NCBI RefSeq assembly: GCF_002291425.1
Contig: NZ_CP014136.1
Coordinates: 1,364,001-1,428,000, forward strand
DNA length: 64,000 nt
DNA from: Gibbsiella quercinecans
Lineage (GTDB): Bacteria > Pseudomonadota > Gammaproteobacteria > Enterobacterales > Enterobacteriaceae
Direction: 5' to 3'
Of the stretch, positions 1 through 9,025 are shown piece by piece (position 1 is the first letter of the stretch; the number at the start of each line of letters is the position of its first letter). Under the pieces are notes generated by a model, which had not been told where the DNA came from, did not search any database, and was given only the letters and a program-made list of their open reading frames with translations. A program made the position numbers and the translations under genes.

Positions 1-64
1 GGCCGCCAGCGATTTGGGCCGCCTACTGGCCGCTTCATTTGCCGACATTGCCAAACGGGACTAA
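1..64 (+). CDS. ybaK: 3' end of ybaK, Cys-tRNA(Pro)/Cys-tRNA(Cys) deacylase (partial)
   Basis: Only the last 20 codons are in the window; the reading frame begins at base 2 and ends with TAA at 62-64. The peptide ends in FADIAKRD, close to the E. coli YbaK C-terminus (FADIARRD as I recall it). In E. coli ybaK is likewise the neighbour of ushA. YbaK is a free-standing editing enzyme that hydrolyses cysteine mischarged on tRNA(Pro). It is convergent with ushA and a hairpin separates the two. The call rests on a short tail plus synteny. Confidence 0.8.
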   Translation, partial: AASDLGRLLAASFADIAKRD

Positions 65-82
65 CCCCGGCGCTGGCATAAA

Positions 83-113
83 CCCGGCGCCTGGCAGCGC
101 CGGGTGGCTTTCT
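83..113 (+). terminator. Rho-independent terminator after ybaK
   Basis: A perfect 8-bp stem, CCCGGCGC (83-90) with GCGCCGGG (97-104) and a 6-base loop, is followed by a T-rich stretch ending in TTTCTT. It lies between the convergent genes ybaK and ushA and may serve both. Confidence 0.7.
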
Positions 114-118
114 TGTGC

Positions 119-1771
119 TTAACGGTAAACGATCTCGCCCTGCGGCGCATAGGCCGCCGCATCCAGCGGTGAGTGTTTTTCAATATACTGCTTGAGCACT
201 TCCGCATCGATAAAACCGGTATTCACGTAGCCCGGCAGTGAATCAATCCGTGGGTAGCCATCGCCCCCCAACGCGATAAAATTCAGCATCGCCATACGAT
301 AGGTTTTATCCGCCTGCAAAGGTTCACCGTTGATTTTCACCGCGCTCACGCCCTTGCCGTCGGCGATCAGGCTCACATCGATAAACTGCGCGTAGGCGCC
401 TGAGTCCGGCTTCATGTTGGCCGCTACCGCCAGGTATTTCTCCAGATCGCGGCCTGGCATATCGATATACACCAGCGTGTTGCCAAACGGCTGTACCTTC
501 AGCACATCCTTGTAGGTAATGTCGCCAGCGTCGATGGAATCGCGCACCCCGCCGCCGCTGATGATGGCGAAATCTGCGTTAGCACGCTCTTTCTGGGCCG
601 CCAAAATCAGGTGTGCCAGATTAGTCTGCTCAAAGCGCACTTTGCTGCGGTCCCCTTCCAGCCGGCCGTTAACGTGGCCAATCGTCTGCTTCAACTGCAC
701 GGTGCCTTTGTCCTGGAACGGCGTCAGCAGTTTCAACATCCCCGTATCCTGCGGGATCTCGTGGGTGTAATAGGCAAACTGGCTGCCGCCCGCCTGCTCC
801 ACCTTTTTCTTCAGGTTGACCGGGATCAGTTGATAATGCACCAGCTTCAGTTCGCCATTGCGGAACTGGAAATCGGCGCGCCCAACGTACTTGCCCCATT
901 CATGCGCCTGAACAATCCAGGTGCCGTTCTGGCGATCCGGCGCGCACGGGGTTCCCGGCACATAGTCCACCTGCTTATGGTTCTCGCTGGCCATGCATAC
1001 CGGGTTTTGCGAATGGCCGCCGACAATCATATCCAGGTAGCCGGCCGGCAGGCTGCGCGCCATTTCCACGTCCCCCGGCGCATTGGAGCCATGTTGGCCG
1101 TTGTCGTAGTGGCCCATATGGGTCGCCGCTATGATCACATCCGGTTTTTCCTGTTCACGCAGCTGTTCCACCACCCGTTTCGCCTCGGCCGCCGGCGCAT
1201 GGAATTCGATATCGGTAAAATATTCCGGGTTGCCCAGTTTGGCGGTATCGTCCGTCGTCAGCCCGATGACCGCGATTTTCACCCCCTGCTTATCAAACAG
1301 CGCATAGGGTTTAAACAGCCGTTGCTGGGTGCTTTTCTGGTAAATATTGGCGGAAAGCAGCGGGAAGCCGGCCCATTTCTCCTGCTGACGCAGCACGCTC
1401 AGTGGGTTATCGAACTCATGGTTCCCCAACGCCATGGCGTCGTAGCCGATCAGTTTCATACCGCGGAAATCCGGCTCGGCATCCTGCAAATCAGACTCCG
1501 GCACCCCGGTGTTAATATCCCCGCCCGAAAGCAGCAATAGGCTACCGCCCTGCGCCGCAACCTCCTGGCGAATACTGTCAACCAGCGTTTTCTGGGCGCT
1601 CAGGCCGTATTCGCCGCGATCGTTTTGCCAAAAGCGGCCGTGATGATCGTTGGTGTGCAGGATCGTGATGTCGTAAGTTTTATCCTTTTCCCAGGCGTTA
1701 GCGGCTCCCCAGGGCAGACTTGCCAGGGAAACAGCCAACATACATGCGGTGGTTTTAAGCGAAAAACGCAT
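119..1771 (-). CDS. ushA: UshA, periplasmic UDP-sugar hydrolase / 5'-nucleotidase
   Basis: Hydrolyses external nucleotides and UDP-sugars in the periplasm so that nucleoside, phosphate and sugar can be taken up. The 550-residue length equals the E. coli protein. A signal peptide (residues 1-26, cleavage after ANA) precedes the metallophosphatase domain. The dimetal site is intact: D42 and H44 in HTNDHHGR, D85 in GGD, N117-H118 in GNHE, H218 in THMGH, and H253/Q255 in GGHSQ. The C-terminal half is the substrate-binding domain. A GGAG sequence precedes the start. It is divergent from fsr and monocistronic by layout. Confidence 0.97.
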   Translation of the reverse strand: MRFSLKTTACMLAVSLASLPWGAANAWEKDKTYDITILHTNDHHGRFWQNDRGEYGLSAQKTLVDSIRQEVAAQGGSLLLLSGGDINTGVPESDLQDAEPDFRGMKLIGYDAMALGNHEFDNPLSVLRQQEKWAGFPLLSANIYQKSTQQRLFKPYALFDKQGVKIAVIGLTTDDTAKLGNPEYFTDIEFHAPAAEAKRVVEQLREQEKPDVIIAATHMGHYDNGQHGSNAPGDVEMARSLPAGYLDMIVGGHSQNPVCMASENHKQVDYVPGTPCAPDRQNGTWIVQAHEWGKYVGRADFQFRNGELKLVHYQLIPVNLKKKVEQAGGSQFAYYTHEIPQDTGMLKLLTPFQDKGTVQLKQTIGHVNGRLEGDRSKVRFEQTNLAHLILAAQKERANADFAIISGGGVRDSIDAGDITYKDVLKVQPFGNTLVYIDMPGRDLEKYLAVAANMKPDSGAYAQFIDVSLIADGKGVSAVKINGEPLQADKTYRMAMLNFIALGGDGYPRIDSLPGYVNTGFIDAEVLKQYIEKHSPLDAAAYAPQGEIVYR

Positions 1772-1949
1772 GGAGGAACTCCGTAAATAATGAATAACAG
1801 TTTTTGCGTGCGCGAAATTGTAACGTGAACCAAAGGGATAATTTCAAATTTTTGCGAGGTAAATCAAATTATTTCAGCCATGGTAAAGCCCGAATAATCG
1901 ACTAATATGTTGCTTACTTAAATTAAAAAACATACCAGGCTAACTATTA

Positions 1950-3170
1950 ATGACCGATCGTAGTGAAAGCAGCGGGCCGCTCGCCCAACGCAGTGCGCTA
2001 AAAGGCACTGCCTATTCCATCCTCGGCGCCATCAGCGTTTCACACCTGCTCAACGACATGATCCAATCGCTGATCCTGGCCATTTACCCGATGCTGCAAT
2101 CGGAATTCAGCCTAAGCTTTGTCCAGATCGGTATGATCACCCTGACCTATCAGTTAACCGCATCGCTGCTGCAGCCGCTCATCGGTTATTACACCGATAA
2201 ACACCCGCAGCCTTATTCACTGCCCATCGGCATGGGCTTCACGCTCACCGGCCTGCTGCTGATGGCCTTTGCCCAGACCTTCCCGCTGGTACTGCTCGCC
2301 GCCGCGCTGGTGGGCACCGGCTCTTCCGTGTTCCACCCTGAATCCTCGCGCGTGGCGCGAATGGCTTCCGGTGGCCGGCATGGGCTTGCACAGTCGTTAT
2401 TCCAGGTGGGGGGCAACTTTGGCAGCTCGCTCGGCCCGCTGCTGGCCGCCTTGATTATCGCCCCCTATGGCAAAGGCAACGTGGCCTGGTTCTCACTGGC
2501 GGCACTGCTGGCGATCGTCGTGCTGCTGCAGGTCAGCAAATGGTACCAACTACAGCAACAGGGCTTTCAGAAAAAAACCATGAGCGCCCGGGTGCTGCAA
2601 ACGCGGCCGAAACGCACGGTGATTTTTTCTCTCGCTATTCTGCTGTTGCTGATTTTTTCAAAATACTTCTACTTGGCCAGCATCAGCAGCTATTACACCT
2701 TTTATCTGATACATAAGTTTGGCGTTTCCGTGCAGAATGCCCAGATACATTTGTTTGCTTTTCTGTTCGCCGTTGCCGCCGGCACCATTATTGGCGGGCC
2801 ATTAGGGGATCGCTTTGGCCGCAAGTATGTTATTTGGGGCTCGATACTTGGTTCAGCACCGTTTACCCTTGTTTTACCCTATGCATCATTGGAAATGACC
2901 GGCGTTTTAACCGTGATTATTGGATTAATCCTTGCATCGGCCTTTTCTGCCATCCTGGTCTATGCTCAGGAGCTGATTCCGGGCCAAGTGGGCATGGTTT
3001 CCGGCTTATTCTTCGGTTTTGCCTTCGGCATGGGTGGGTTGGGCGCGGCAGTGCTGGGCTATATTGCTGATTTGGCCGGCATTGATCTGGTCTACCAAAT
3101 TTGTGCTTTCCTGCCACTGATCGGCATTATCACCGTTTTACTGCCGAATATTGAACACAACGCACAGTAG
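1950..3170 (+). CDS. fsr: Fsr, MFS-family fosmidomycin exporter
   Basis: Inner-membrane major facilitator antiporter that confers fosmidomycin resistance in E. coli when overexpressed; the natural substrate is not settled. The 406 residues match the family length, with about 12 hydrophobic segments. Characteristic stretches are SHLLNDMIQSLILAIYP near residue 33 and GTGSSVFHPESSRVARM near residues 123-139. The MFS loop motif GPLGDRFGRK lies near residue 283. It is divergently transcribed from ushA, as in E. coli. Confidence 0.95.
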   Translation: MTDRSESSGPLAQRSALKGTAYSILGAISVSHLLNDMIQSLILAIYPMLQSEFSLSFVQIGMITLTYQLTASLLQPLIGYYTDKHPQPYSLPIGMGFTLTGLLLMAFAQTFPLVLLAAALVGTGSSVFHPESSRVARMASGGRHGLAQSLFQVGGNFGSSLGPLLAALIIAPYGKGNVAWFSLAALLAIVVLLQVSKWYQLQQQGFQKKTMSARVLQTRPKRTVIFSLAILLLLIFSKYFYLASISSYYTFYLIHKFGVSVQNAQIHLFAFLFAVAAGTIIGGPLGDRFGRKYVIWGSILGSAPFTLVLPYASLEMTGVLTVIIGLILASAFSAILVYAQELIPGQVGMVSGLFFGFAFGMGGLGAAVLGYIADLAGIDLVYQICAFLPLIGIITVLLPNIEHNAQ

Positions 3171-3420
3171 CCCCGGCGATATTCCCGGCTGAAACGCATA
3201 AGCAGGCCGGGTAATCCCCCCGATAAATCAAAGCAATTTTACTTATCTGCTCACAAATCCTCTCTTCATCGATCCGCAGGCAGAATCCTCTGCTTTTTTA
3301 CAAAAGCTACGCATTTAGCTAAGCAAAGCGCGTATAAATGCAATAAACTAAATGTATCTTTCTGTAATCTCGATTACACGCCGCAAGCCCCCCTGTGATT
3401 TATAACGAGAAGGAGTCTGG

Positions 3421-5112
3421 ATGCACCATTCTACACCGCTGATCACAACCATTGTCGGGGGGCTGGTTCTGGCCTTCCTGCTTGGTATGCTGGCAAACCG
3501 CCTGCGGATCTCACCGCTGGTGGGCTACCTGGCCGCCGGCGTGCTGGCCGGCCCGTTCACTCCGGGTTTCGTGGCGGATACCTCATTAGCGCCCGAACTG
3601 GCGGAAATCGGTGTGATCCTGCTGATGTTTGGTGTTGGCCTGCACTTCTCGCTCAAAGACTTGCTAGCCGTAAAATCCATTGCCATTCCCGGCGCCGTTG
3701 CGCAGATTGCCGTCGCCACCCTGCTGGGGATGGGCCTGGCGAAACTGCTCGACTGGGATTTGATTTCCGGCCTGGTGTTCGGGCTGTGCTTGTCCACGGC
3801 CAGTACCGTGGTGCTGCTGCGCGCCCTGGAAGAGCGGCAACTGATCGACAGCCAGCGTGGGCAAATCGCCATTGGCTGGCTGATTGTTGAAGATTTGGCC
3901 ATGGTGCTGACGCTGGTGCTGCTGCCGGCCGTCGGCAACCTGATGGGCAGCGGCAATGCCAGCACCGGCCAGCTGCTGACCGAGCTGGCGGTGACCATCG
4001 GGAAAGTGATCGCCTTCATCGCGCTGATGATCGTGGTCGGCCGCCGCCTGGTACCCTGGATCCTGTCAAAAACCGCCAGCACCGGCTCACGCGAGCTGTT
4101 TACGCTGGCGGTGCTGGCATTGGCGCTGGGGATTGCCTATGGCGCCGTTGGCCTGTTTGACGTTTCCTTCGCACTCGGGGCGTTCTTCGCCGGCATGGTG
4201 CTCAATGAGTCCGAGCTTAGCCACCGTGCCGCACACGATACGCTGCCGCTGCGCGATGCCTTCGCGGTACTGTTTTTTGTTTCTGTCGGCATGCTGTTCG
4301 ATCCGCTGATTCTGATCCGTGAACCGCTGGCCGTGCTGGCAACGTTAGCGATTATCGTGTTCGGTAAGTCTGCCGCCGCATTCTTGCTGGTGAAACTGTT
4401 CGGCCACTCCAAGCGCACTGCGCTGACCATTTCCGCCAGCCTGGCGCAGATCGGTGAATTCGCCTTTATCCTGGCCGGGCTGGGGATTGCGCTGGGGATG
4501 ATGTCAGAGCACGGCCGCAACCTGGTGCTGGCCGGCGCGATTCTTTCTATCATGCTGAACCCGCTGCTGTTTACCTTGTTGGAGCGCTATCTGGCGAAGA
4601 ACGAAACCATCGACGAACAGAGTATGGAAGAAGCGGTGGAAGAAGAGAAACAGATCCCGGTCGATATGTGCAACCACGCGCTAATCGTCGGCTATGGCCG
4701 CGTGGGCAGCCTGCTTGGCGCCAAACTGGCGGAAGCCGGTATTCCGCTGGTGGTGATTGAGAACTCGCGCCCACGCGTGGAAGCGCTGCGTGAGCAAGGG
4801 ATCAAGACGGTGCTGGGCAATGCGGCCAATCCCGAGGTGATGGATTTGGCACGGCTGGACTGCGCGCGTTGGCTGCTGCTGACTATCCCCAACGGCTATG
4901 AAGCCGGCGAGATTGTCGCGTCCGCCCGCAGCAAACGGCAAAATATCGAGATTATCGCCCGCGCGCACTATGACGATGAGGTGTCTTACATCGCCGAGCG
5001 GGGCGCCAACCAAGTGGTGATGGGCGAACGCGAAATTGCCAACAGTATGTTGAATATCCTGAGCCTGGATAGCCTGAGCACGGAAGAACGCACCGCCGGC
5101 TGCCCGATTTAA
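3421..5112 (+). CDS. ybaL: YbaL, putative K+/H+ antiporter (CPA2 family) with RCK domain
   Basis: Inner-membrane monovalent cation:proton antiporter of the KefB/KefC superfamily; the Yersinia homologue is known as RosB. Residues 1 to about 395 carry some 12 membrane segments. After a charged linker (about 400-415) comes a cytosolic TrkA-N/RCK domain with the dinucleotide-binding motif GYGRVGS near residue 421. The length of 563 is normal (E. coli 558). A strong AGAAGGAG ribosome-binding site precedes the ATG. It is convergent with gsk, with an inverted-repeat element between them. Confidence 0.93.
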   Translation: MHHSTPLITTIVGGLVLAFLLGMLANRLRISPLVGYLAAGVLAGPFTPGFVADTSLAPELAEIGVILLMFGVGLHFSLKDLLAVKSIAIPGAVAQIAVATLLGMGLAKLLDWDLISGLVFGLCLSTASTVVLLRALEERQLIDSQRGQIAIGWLIVEDLAMVLTLVLLPAVGNLMGSGNASTGQLLTELAVTIGKVIAFIALMIVVGRRLVPWILSKTASTGSRELFTLAVLALALGIAYGAVGLFDVSFALGAFFAGMVLNESELSHRAAHDTLPLRDAFAVLFFVSVGMLFDPLILIREPLAVLATLAIIVFGKSAAAFLLVKLFGHSKRTALTISASLAQIGEFAFILAGLGIALGMMSEHGRNLVLAGAILSIMLNPLLFTLLERYLAKNETIDEQSMEEAVEEEKQIPVDMCNHALIVGYGRVGSLLGAKLAEAGIPLVVIENSRPRVEALREQGIKTVLGNAANPEVMDLARLDCARWLLLTIPNGYEAGEIVASARSKRQNIEIIARAHYDDEVSYIAERGANQVVMGEREIANSMLNILSLDSLSTEERTAGCPI

Positions 5113-5119
5113 GTCTTGG

Positions 5120-5245
5120 CCCTCACCCCGGCCCTCTCCCACAGGGAGAGGGAGCGAACCAGCCGGTTATAATAACGAAAACAAGCCGCATCTCGGGCAC
5201 GTTCTCATAGCTCCCTCTCCCTATGGGAGAGGGTTGGGGTGAGGG
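5120..5245. repeat. MITE-like composite inverted repeat between ybaL and gsk
   Basis: Arms at 5120-5155 and 5210-5245 are inverted copies of each other, with 33 of 36 positions matching. Each arm is itself a hairpin (CCCTCTCCC, 3-base loop, GGGAGAGGG). The 54-base centre is not repetitive. Repeats built on CCCTCACCCC / CCCTCTCCC are common in proteobacterial intergenic spaces. Here the element lies at the meeting point of two convergent genes and could act as a bidirectional terminator. No target duplication is evident. Confidence 0.8.
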
Positions 5246-5268
5246 AAAAAGAGGGGTTAACGCGGGAC

Positions 5269-6573
5269 TTAACGTTCCCAGTAAGCCTCTTCCAGGCTGT
5301 CTTCGCGCTCCGGCAGGCCGCGCGTCAGGCGCGGCGAATGCTGATTCAACACCTGATAGCTCACACGGTTGGCATACTTGCACACCTGCGCCAGCGAGGA
5401 ATACGTCAGGTAACTGCGTGCATGCTTGCTAGAGTTCGGCACATTGCTGCGGTGATAGCCATTGGCGGCAATATCATGCAACAACGCGGAAAGCGCCCCG
5501 TCACCGGCGCCGTTGGTGTTCATGATCTTCTCCGGCCCGCCCATGTACGGCGCAATGTGCGAATAAACACGCAACGGATTTTCACACCGTTCACGACGCA
5601 TCGCACGGCTAAATTCGTAGCGGTTGAACTCGGCAATCTTGCCCGGCAGCAGCGGGTGCTGCGTTTGCCGTTTGTTGGCCTCTTCGGTATAGCCTGCCAT
5701 ATACAGGCCGTTCGGCCCGGCGGTGCATAGCACCAAATCCACCCACTCCAGCGCCATATCCGCCGCGCTGAGCGGATCGCTCTGGCCGGTCAACGCCAGC
5801 GCTTCTTCCTCGTTCATCGCCAGAATAGACACGTTCTCACGCAGGAAATCGCGCCACCACTGCGGGTTATCGGCAATCACATATTTGGTGCCCAGGGTCA
5901 GCACCACCGGCACGTCATATTTTTTGGCATATGCCACTGCCTGCTGGGTGGCGGCATGCATCGGCTCGCCGGGTTTACAACGCATCAGATAGGCGGTCAG
6001 TACCAGCGCAGACGCGCCGGCGATCACGTCTTCCGGAATGCTTTCCGGCCGCAGTTGGTTCATCATCCCCGGGCTGATGGCAAAGGAACGTTCGCCGCTT
6101 TCGCTGATCAGCGTAAAGCAGCGGCCGATCGCACCATCCACGCCCTGCAGGTAGTTAAGATCGGTGCGGCTGGAGGTATTGCACAGGTAGCGGTAGGCAT
6201 AGCTGCCGATTTTCACGTTGCTGCACATCACGCCAAGCAGGATCGAACGATCGTCAGCCAATACGGAATAGTTATGCAGCGTATTGCCGATAGTGCCGCC
6301 GGCAAACTGGTGGGTGATCAGATTGTTGTCGATCAACTCCTGATACAGCGTTTCAGCAACATCATCGTCAATCACCAGAGAATGGCCCAGGCTTAGGCCG
6401 TAGCGCTGGATAAACGCATCATCTACCTTTGCTTCGATATCCACCACAATCTGATCGATACCGACGATATAGGAAGTGCTGATTTCATTTTCCGGCTGGG
6501 CCTGCTGCAGCAACGGATCGCGGGCGCTGACCGGAAAATAGTGTTTGGATTTACGTTTACCAGGAAATTTCAT
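5269..6573 (-). CDS. gsk: Gsk, inosine-guanosine kinase
   Basis: Phosphorylates inosine and guanosine to IMP and GMP in purine salvage, using ATP; cytosolic. It is a PfkB/ribokinase-family protein of 434 residues, the same as E. coli. The C-terminal signature NTNGAGDGALSALLHD (about residues 350-365) holds the anion hole and catalytic Asp of the GAGD motif. In E. coli gsk also sits beside ybaL. An aes-type esterase found near hemH in E. coli is absent here. Confidence 0.96.
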   Translation of the reverse strand: MKFPGKRKSKHYFPVSARDPLLQQAQPENEISTSYIVGIDQIVVDIEAKVDDAFIQRYGLSLGHSLVIDDDVAETLYQELIDNNLITHQFAGGTIGNTLHNYSVLADDRSILLGVMCSNVKIGSYAYRYLCNTSSRTDLNYLQGVDGAIGRCFTLISESGERSFAISPGMMNQLRPESIPEDVIAGASALVLTAYLMRCKPGEPMHAATQQAVAYAKKYDVPVVLTLGTKYVIADNPQWWRDFLRENVSILAMNEEEALALTGQSDPLSAADMALEWVDLVLCTAGPNGLYMAGYTEEANKRQTQHPLLPGKIAEFNRYEFSRAMRRERCENPLRVYSHIAPYMGGPEKIMNTNGAGDGALSALLHDIAANGYHRSNVPNSSKHARSYLTYSSLAQVCKYANRVSYQVLNQHSPRLTRGLPEREDSLEEAYWER

Positions 6574-6646
6574 TTAATGGGCGGTAGTAGCAATTATCGG
6601 GCTGCGAATGGTAGCACATTCCAGCCCGATTAATGAATCCAGCGCG

Positions 6647-7609
6647 TCAGAAACGCTGGGCCACCAGTTGCTGTAGCATATCGATATGTTCAGGATCGTC
6701 ATTAAGCGCCGAAATATATTCAAATTTCTCCCCGCCGGCCGACAGGAAGATCTCACGGTTCTGTTCTTTGATCTCTTCCAGCGTTTCCAGGCAGTCGGCG
6801 GCAAAGCCGGGGCAGATCAATTGAATATGCTTCACGCCCTGTGCCGGCAGTGCTTTGAGCGTTTCGTCCGTATAGGGGGTGAGCCAGGGCTCACGGCCAA
6901 AACGTGACTGGAAGGTCATCATTATTCGATCTGCTGGCAGCGATACGTTATCTAACAGAGCGCGCCGCGTTGCTTCACAGCGCAGCGGGTAATCATCCCC
7001 CTGGTGCGCATAGCGTTTTGGGATGCCGTGGAACGACAGCACCAGGCGATCCGGTTGCCCATGCTCGGCAAACGCGCGTTCAATGCTGTGCTGCAGCGCG
7101 GCGATGTAGGCCGGGTGTTCCGCATAATCGCGGATAAAGCTCACGGCAGGCAGGCGGCGGTAACCTCTAAGGATGTTGGCCACCCCATCCCACACGGCCG
7201 CGGTCGTGGAGCAGGAATATTGCGGATAAAGCGGCAGCACCACCATATGGGTCACGCCCTGCGACAGCAGCGAATCGATGGCCTTTTGCAGGCTGGGCGA
7301 GCCATAGCTCATGCCCAGCGCAACCGGCGTATTCGGCATACGCTCGGCCAAAGCCTGCTGCTGCCGGCGGCTGTAAACCAGCAATGGTGAGCCTTCTTCC
7401 ATCCACACCGACTGATACAGCTTCGCCACCCGTGGCGAACGGGTGGGCAGAATGATGCCATTGAGGATCGGCCACCACAGCCAGGGAGAGGTATCAACCA
7501 CGCGGTTATCACTGAGGAATTGCTTCAAATAGCGCTTTACCGCCTGCGGGGTTGGCGCATCTGGCGTGCCCAGGTTGACCAGCAAAACCCCGTACTTTTC
7601 TTGCTTCAT
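6647..7609 (-). CDS. hemH: HemH, ferrochelatase
   Basis: Inserts Fe2+ into protoporphyrin IX, the last step of protoheme synthesis. I chose the ATG at 7609 (peptide [10 protein letters not shown]) rather than an upstream ATG at 7624. AAGGA sits 7 bases before it, and the resulting 320 residues equal the E. coli length. The metal-site histidine is H194 in SFHGIPKRY. The conserved [14 protein letters not shown] region, with its catalytic Glu, lies near residues 256-269. The product would supply heme to the cytochrome bo3 oxidase encoded at the far end of the window. Confidence 0.96.
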   Translation of the reverse strand: MKQEKYGVLLVNLGTPDAPTPQAVKRYLKQFLSDNRVVDTSPWLWWPILNGIILPTRSPRVAKLYQSVWMEEGSPLLVYSRRQQQALAERMPNTPVALGMSYGSPSLQKAIDSLLSQGVTHMVVLPLYPQYSCSTTAAVWDGVANILRGYRRLPAVSFIRDYAEHPAYIAALQHSIERAFAEHGQPDRLVLSFHGIPKRYAHQGDDYPLRCEATRRALLDNVSLPADRIMMTFQSRFGREPWLTPYTDETLKALPAQGVKHIQLICPGFAADCLETLEEIKEQNREIFLSAGGEKFEYISALNDDPEHIDMLQQLVAQRF

Positions 7610-7758
7610 CTCAGTTTCCTTCATACCGTTTCAGCTTACCCCCTTTCTGAATCAGGGTGTTAGCAACCGTGATTGGCTGCCATTGTAACGGAAAAGCGGT
7701 TAATCGGAACCGATATCAGCAACAGGCATGGCCCATTAACCATGCAGTGCTCACGCCA

Positions 7759-8907
7759 TTAGGCTTGCGCCAAGCGCCATACGGCCGCCACGTTGCGTGC
7801 CGTCACCTGCAGATTGTGCGCTGCGTCGGCCAGCGCCTGTTCCAGCGTCACGATGCGGTCAATCACGGAAAACGCCGCGTCGATGCCGTGCTGGTGCACG
7901 ACCTGGTGGTCCTGGGCCAGGCTCCCGGCGATGCCGATCACCGGCAGGCCATAGCGTTTGGCGACGCGCGCCACACCGATCGGCGTTTTGCCGTGGATCG
8001 ACTGGCTGTCCAGCCGCCCTTCCCCGGTGATCACCAGATCTGCATCGCGCACGGCGTCTTCCAACCGCAGCGTCTCAATGACAATCTCAATTCCCGGCCG
8101 CAGTTGCGCCTGCAACATCCCCAGCAGCGCGGCCCCCATGCCGCCGGCCGCTCCGGCCCCCGGCGTATCCATCACCGCCCGGCCGGTGGTTCGCTCCAGC
8201 AATTCGCCGTAGTGGCGCAGCGCCGCATCCAACTGCCGCACCATCTCCGGCGTCGCCCCTTTTTGCGGGCCGAATACCGCAGAGGCGCCTTTTTCACCAC
8301 ACAGCGGATTATCAACATCGCAGGCAACGGTAAAGGCGATCTGTTTCAGGCGGCTGTCCAGCGCAGCCAGATCGATATCCGCCAGTTGCGCCAGCGCCGC
8401 GCCGCCCGGCGCCAGGGGCTGGCCTTGTGCATCCAGGAACTTCGCCCCCAGGGCCTGCATCATACCAACGCCGCCGTCATTGGTGGCGCTGCCGCCAATG
8501 CCCAGAATGATCGCCTGCACGCCGCGCTCCAGTGCGGCGCGAATCAGTTCACCGGTGCCATAGCTGGTGGTAGCCCGCGGATCGCGCTGGCTGCCGGTGG
8601 CTAAATGCAGGCCGGAAGCCGCCGCCATTTCTATCACCGCCGTATTGCCATCGCCCAGCAGGCCGTAAAAAGCCTCAACGGGTTTGCCCAACGGGCCGGT
8701 CACGGTGACATTTATTTTCTCGCCGCCGGTGGCGGCCACCATCGCATCCACGGTGCCCTCGCCGCCGTCCGCCATTGGCAGCGCGACATACTGCACGTCA
8801 GGGAATATCTCCCTGAAACCACGCTCAATCGCCTGCGCCACTTCCAGCGCGCTCAGGCTCTCTTTGAATGAATCCGGAGCAATGACCACTTTTTTCAGCG
8901 TTCTCAT
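7759..8907 (-). CDS. Glycerate kinase, GarK/GlxK family
   Basis: Phosphorylates D-glycerate, giving 2-phosphoglycerate in the well-studied family members, and feeds glyoxylate or galactarate breakdown products into glycolysis. The start at 8907 is preferred over the ATG at 8913 because AAGGA abuts the upstream ATG directly but lies 6 bases before this one. Family signatures: VIAPDSFKESLSA at the N-terminus, ADGGEGT near residue 44, GIGGSATNDGG near 130, GAGAAGGMG near 248, TGEGRLDSQS near 287. The 382 residues are typical. It is not part of the E. coli hemH-adk interval, and no glycerate-pathway partners are nearby, so the source of glycerate is unknown. Confidence 0.92.
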   Translation of the reverse strand: MRTLKKVVIAPDSFKESLSALEVAQAIERGFREIFPDVQYVALPMADGGEGTVDAMVAATGGEKINVTVTGPLGKPVEAFYGLLGDGNTAVIEMAAASGLHLATGSQRDPRATTSYGTGELIRAALERGVQAIILGIGGSATNDGGVGMMQALGAKFLDAQGQPLAPGGAALAQLADIDLAALDSRLKQIAFTVACDVDNPLCGEKGASAVFGPQKGATPEMVRQLDAALRHYGELLERTTGRAVMDTPGAGAAGGMGAALLGMLQAQLRPGIEIVIETLRLEDAVRDADLVITGEGRLDSQSIHGKTPIGVARVAKRYGLPVIGIAGSLAQDHQVVHQHGIDAAFSVIDRIVTLEQALADAAHNLQVTARNVAAVWRLAQA

Positions 8908-9025
8908 CCACATTCCTTATCTTCGCGATGATTGATGCCAAAGATGCCGAGCATCACCAATGCCTAAAGGGTAGCAGTTCCAGCCGCTGGATGGCTGCAT
9001 AACGCGCGGCCGGCGGCCAACAGGT

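Noticed and set aside
611..1540. Long plus-strand open frame of 309 codons opposite ushA
   Set aside because: It is the reverse complement of a well-supported ushA coding sequence, with no ribosome site and no recognisable protein; high GC makes antisense frames long.
7610..7624. Upstream ATG for hemH
   Set aside because: No ribosome-binding sequence before it, whereas AAGGA is well placed for the ATG at 7609, which also gives the family length.
7657..8604. 315-codon plus-strand frame opposite the glycerate kinase
   Set aside because: Antisense shadow; composition is Arg/Gln/His-rich low-complexity typical of such shadows.
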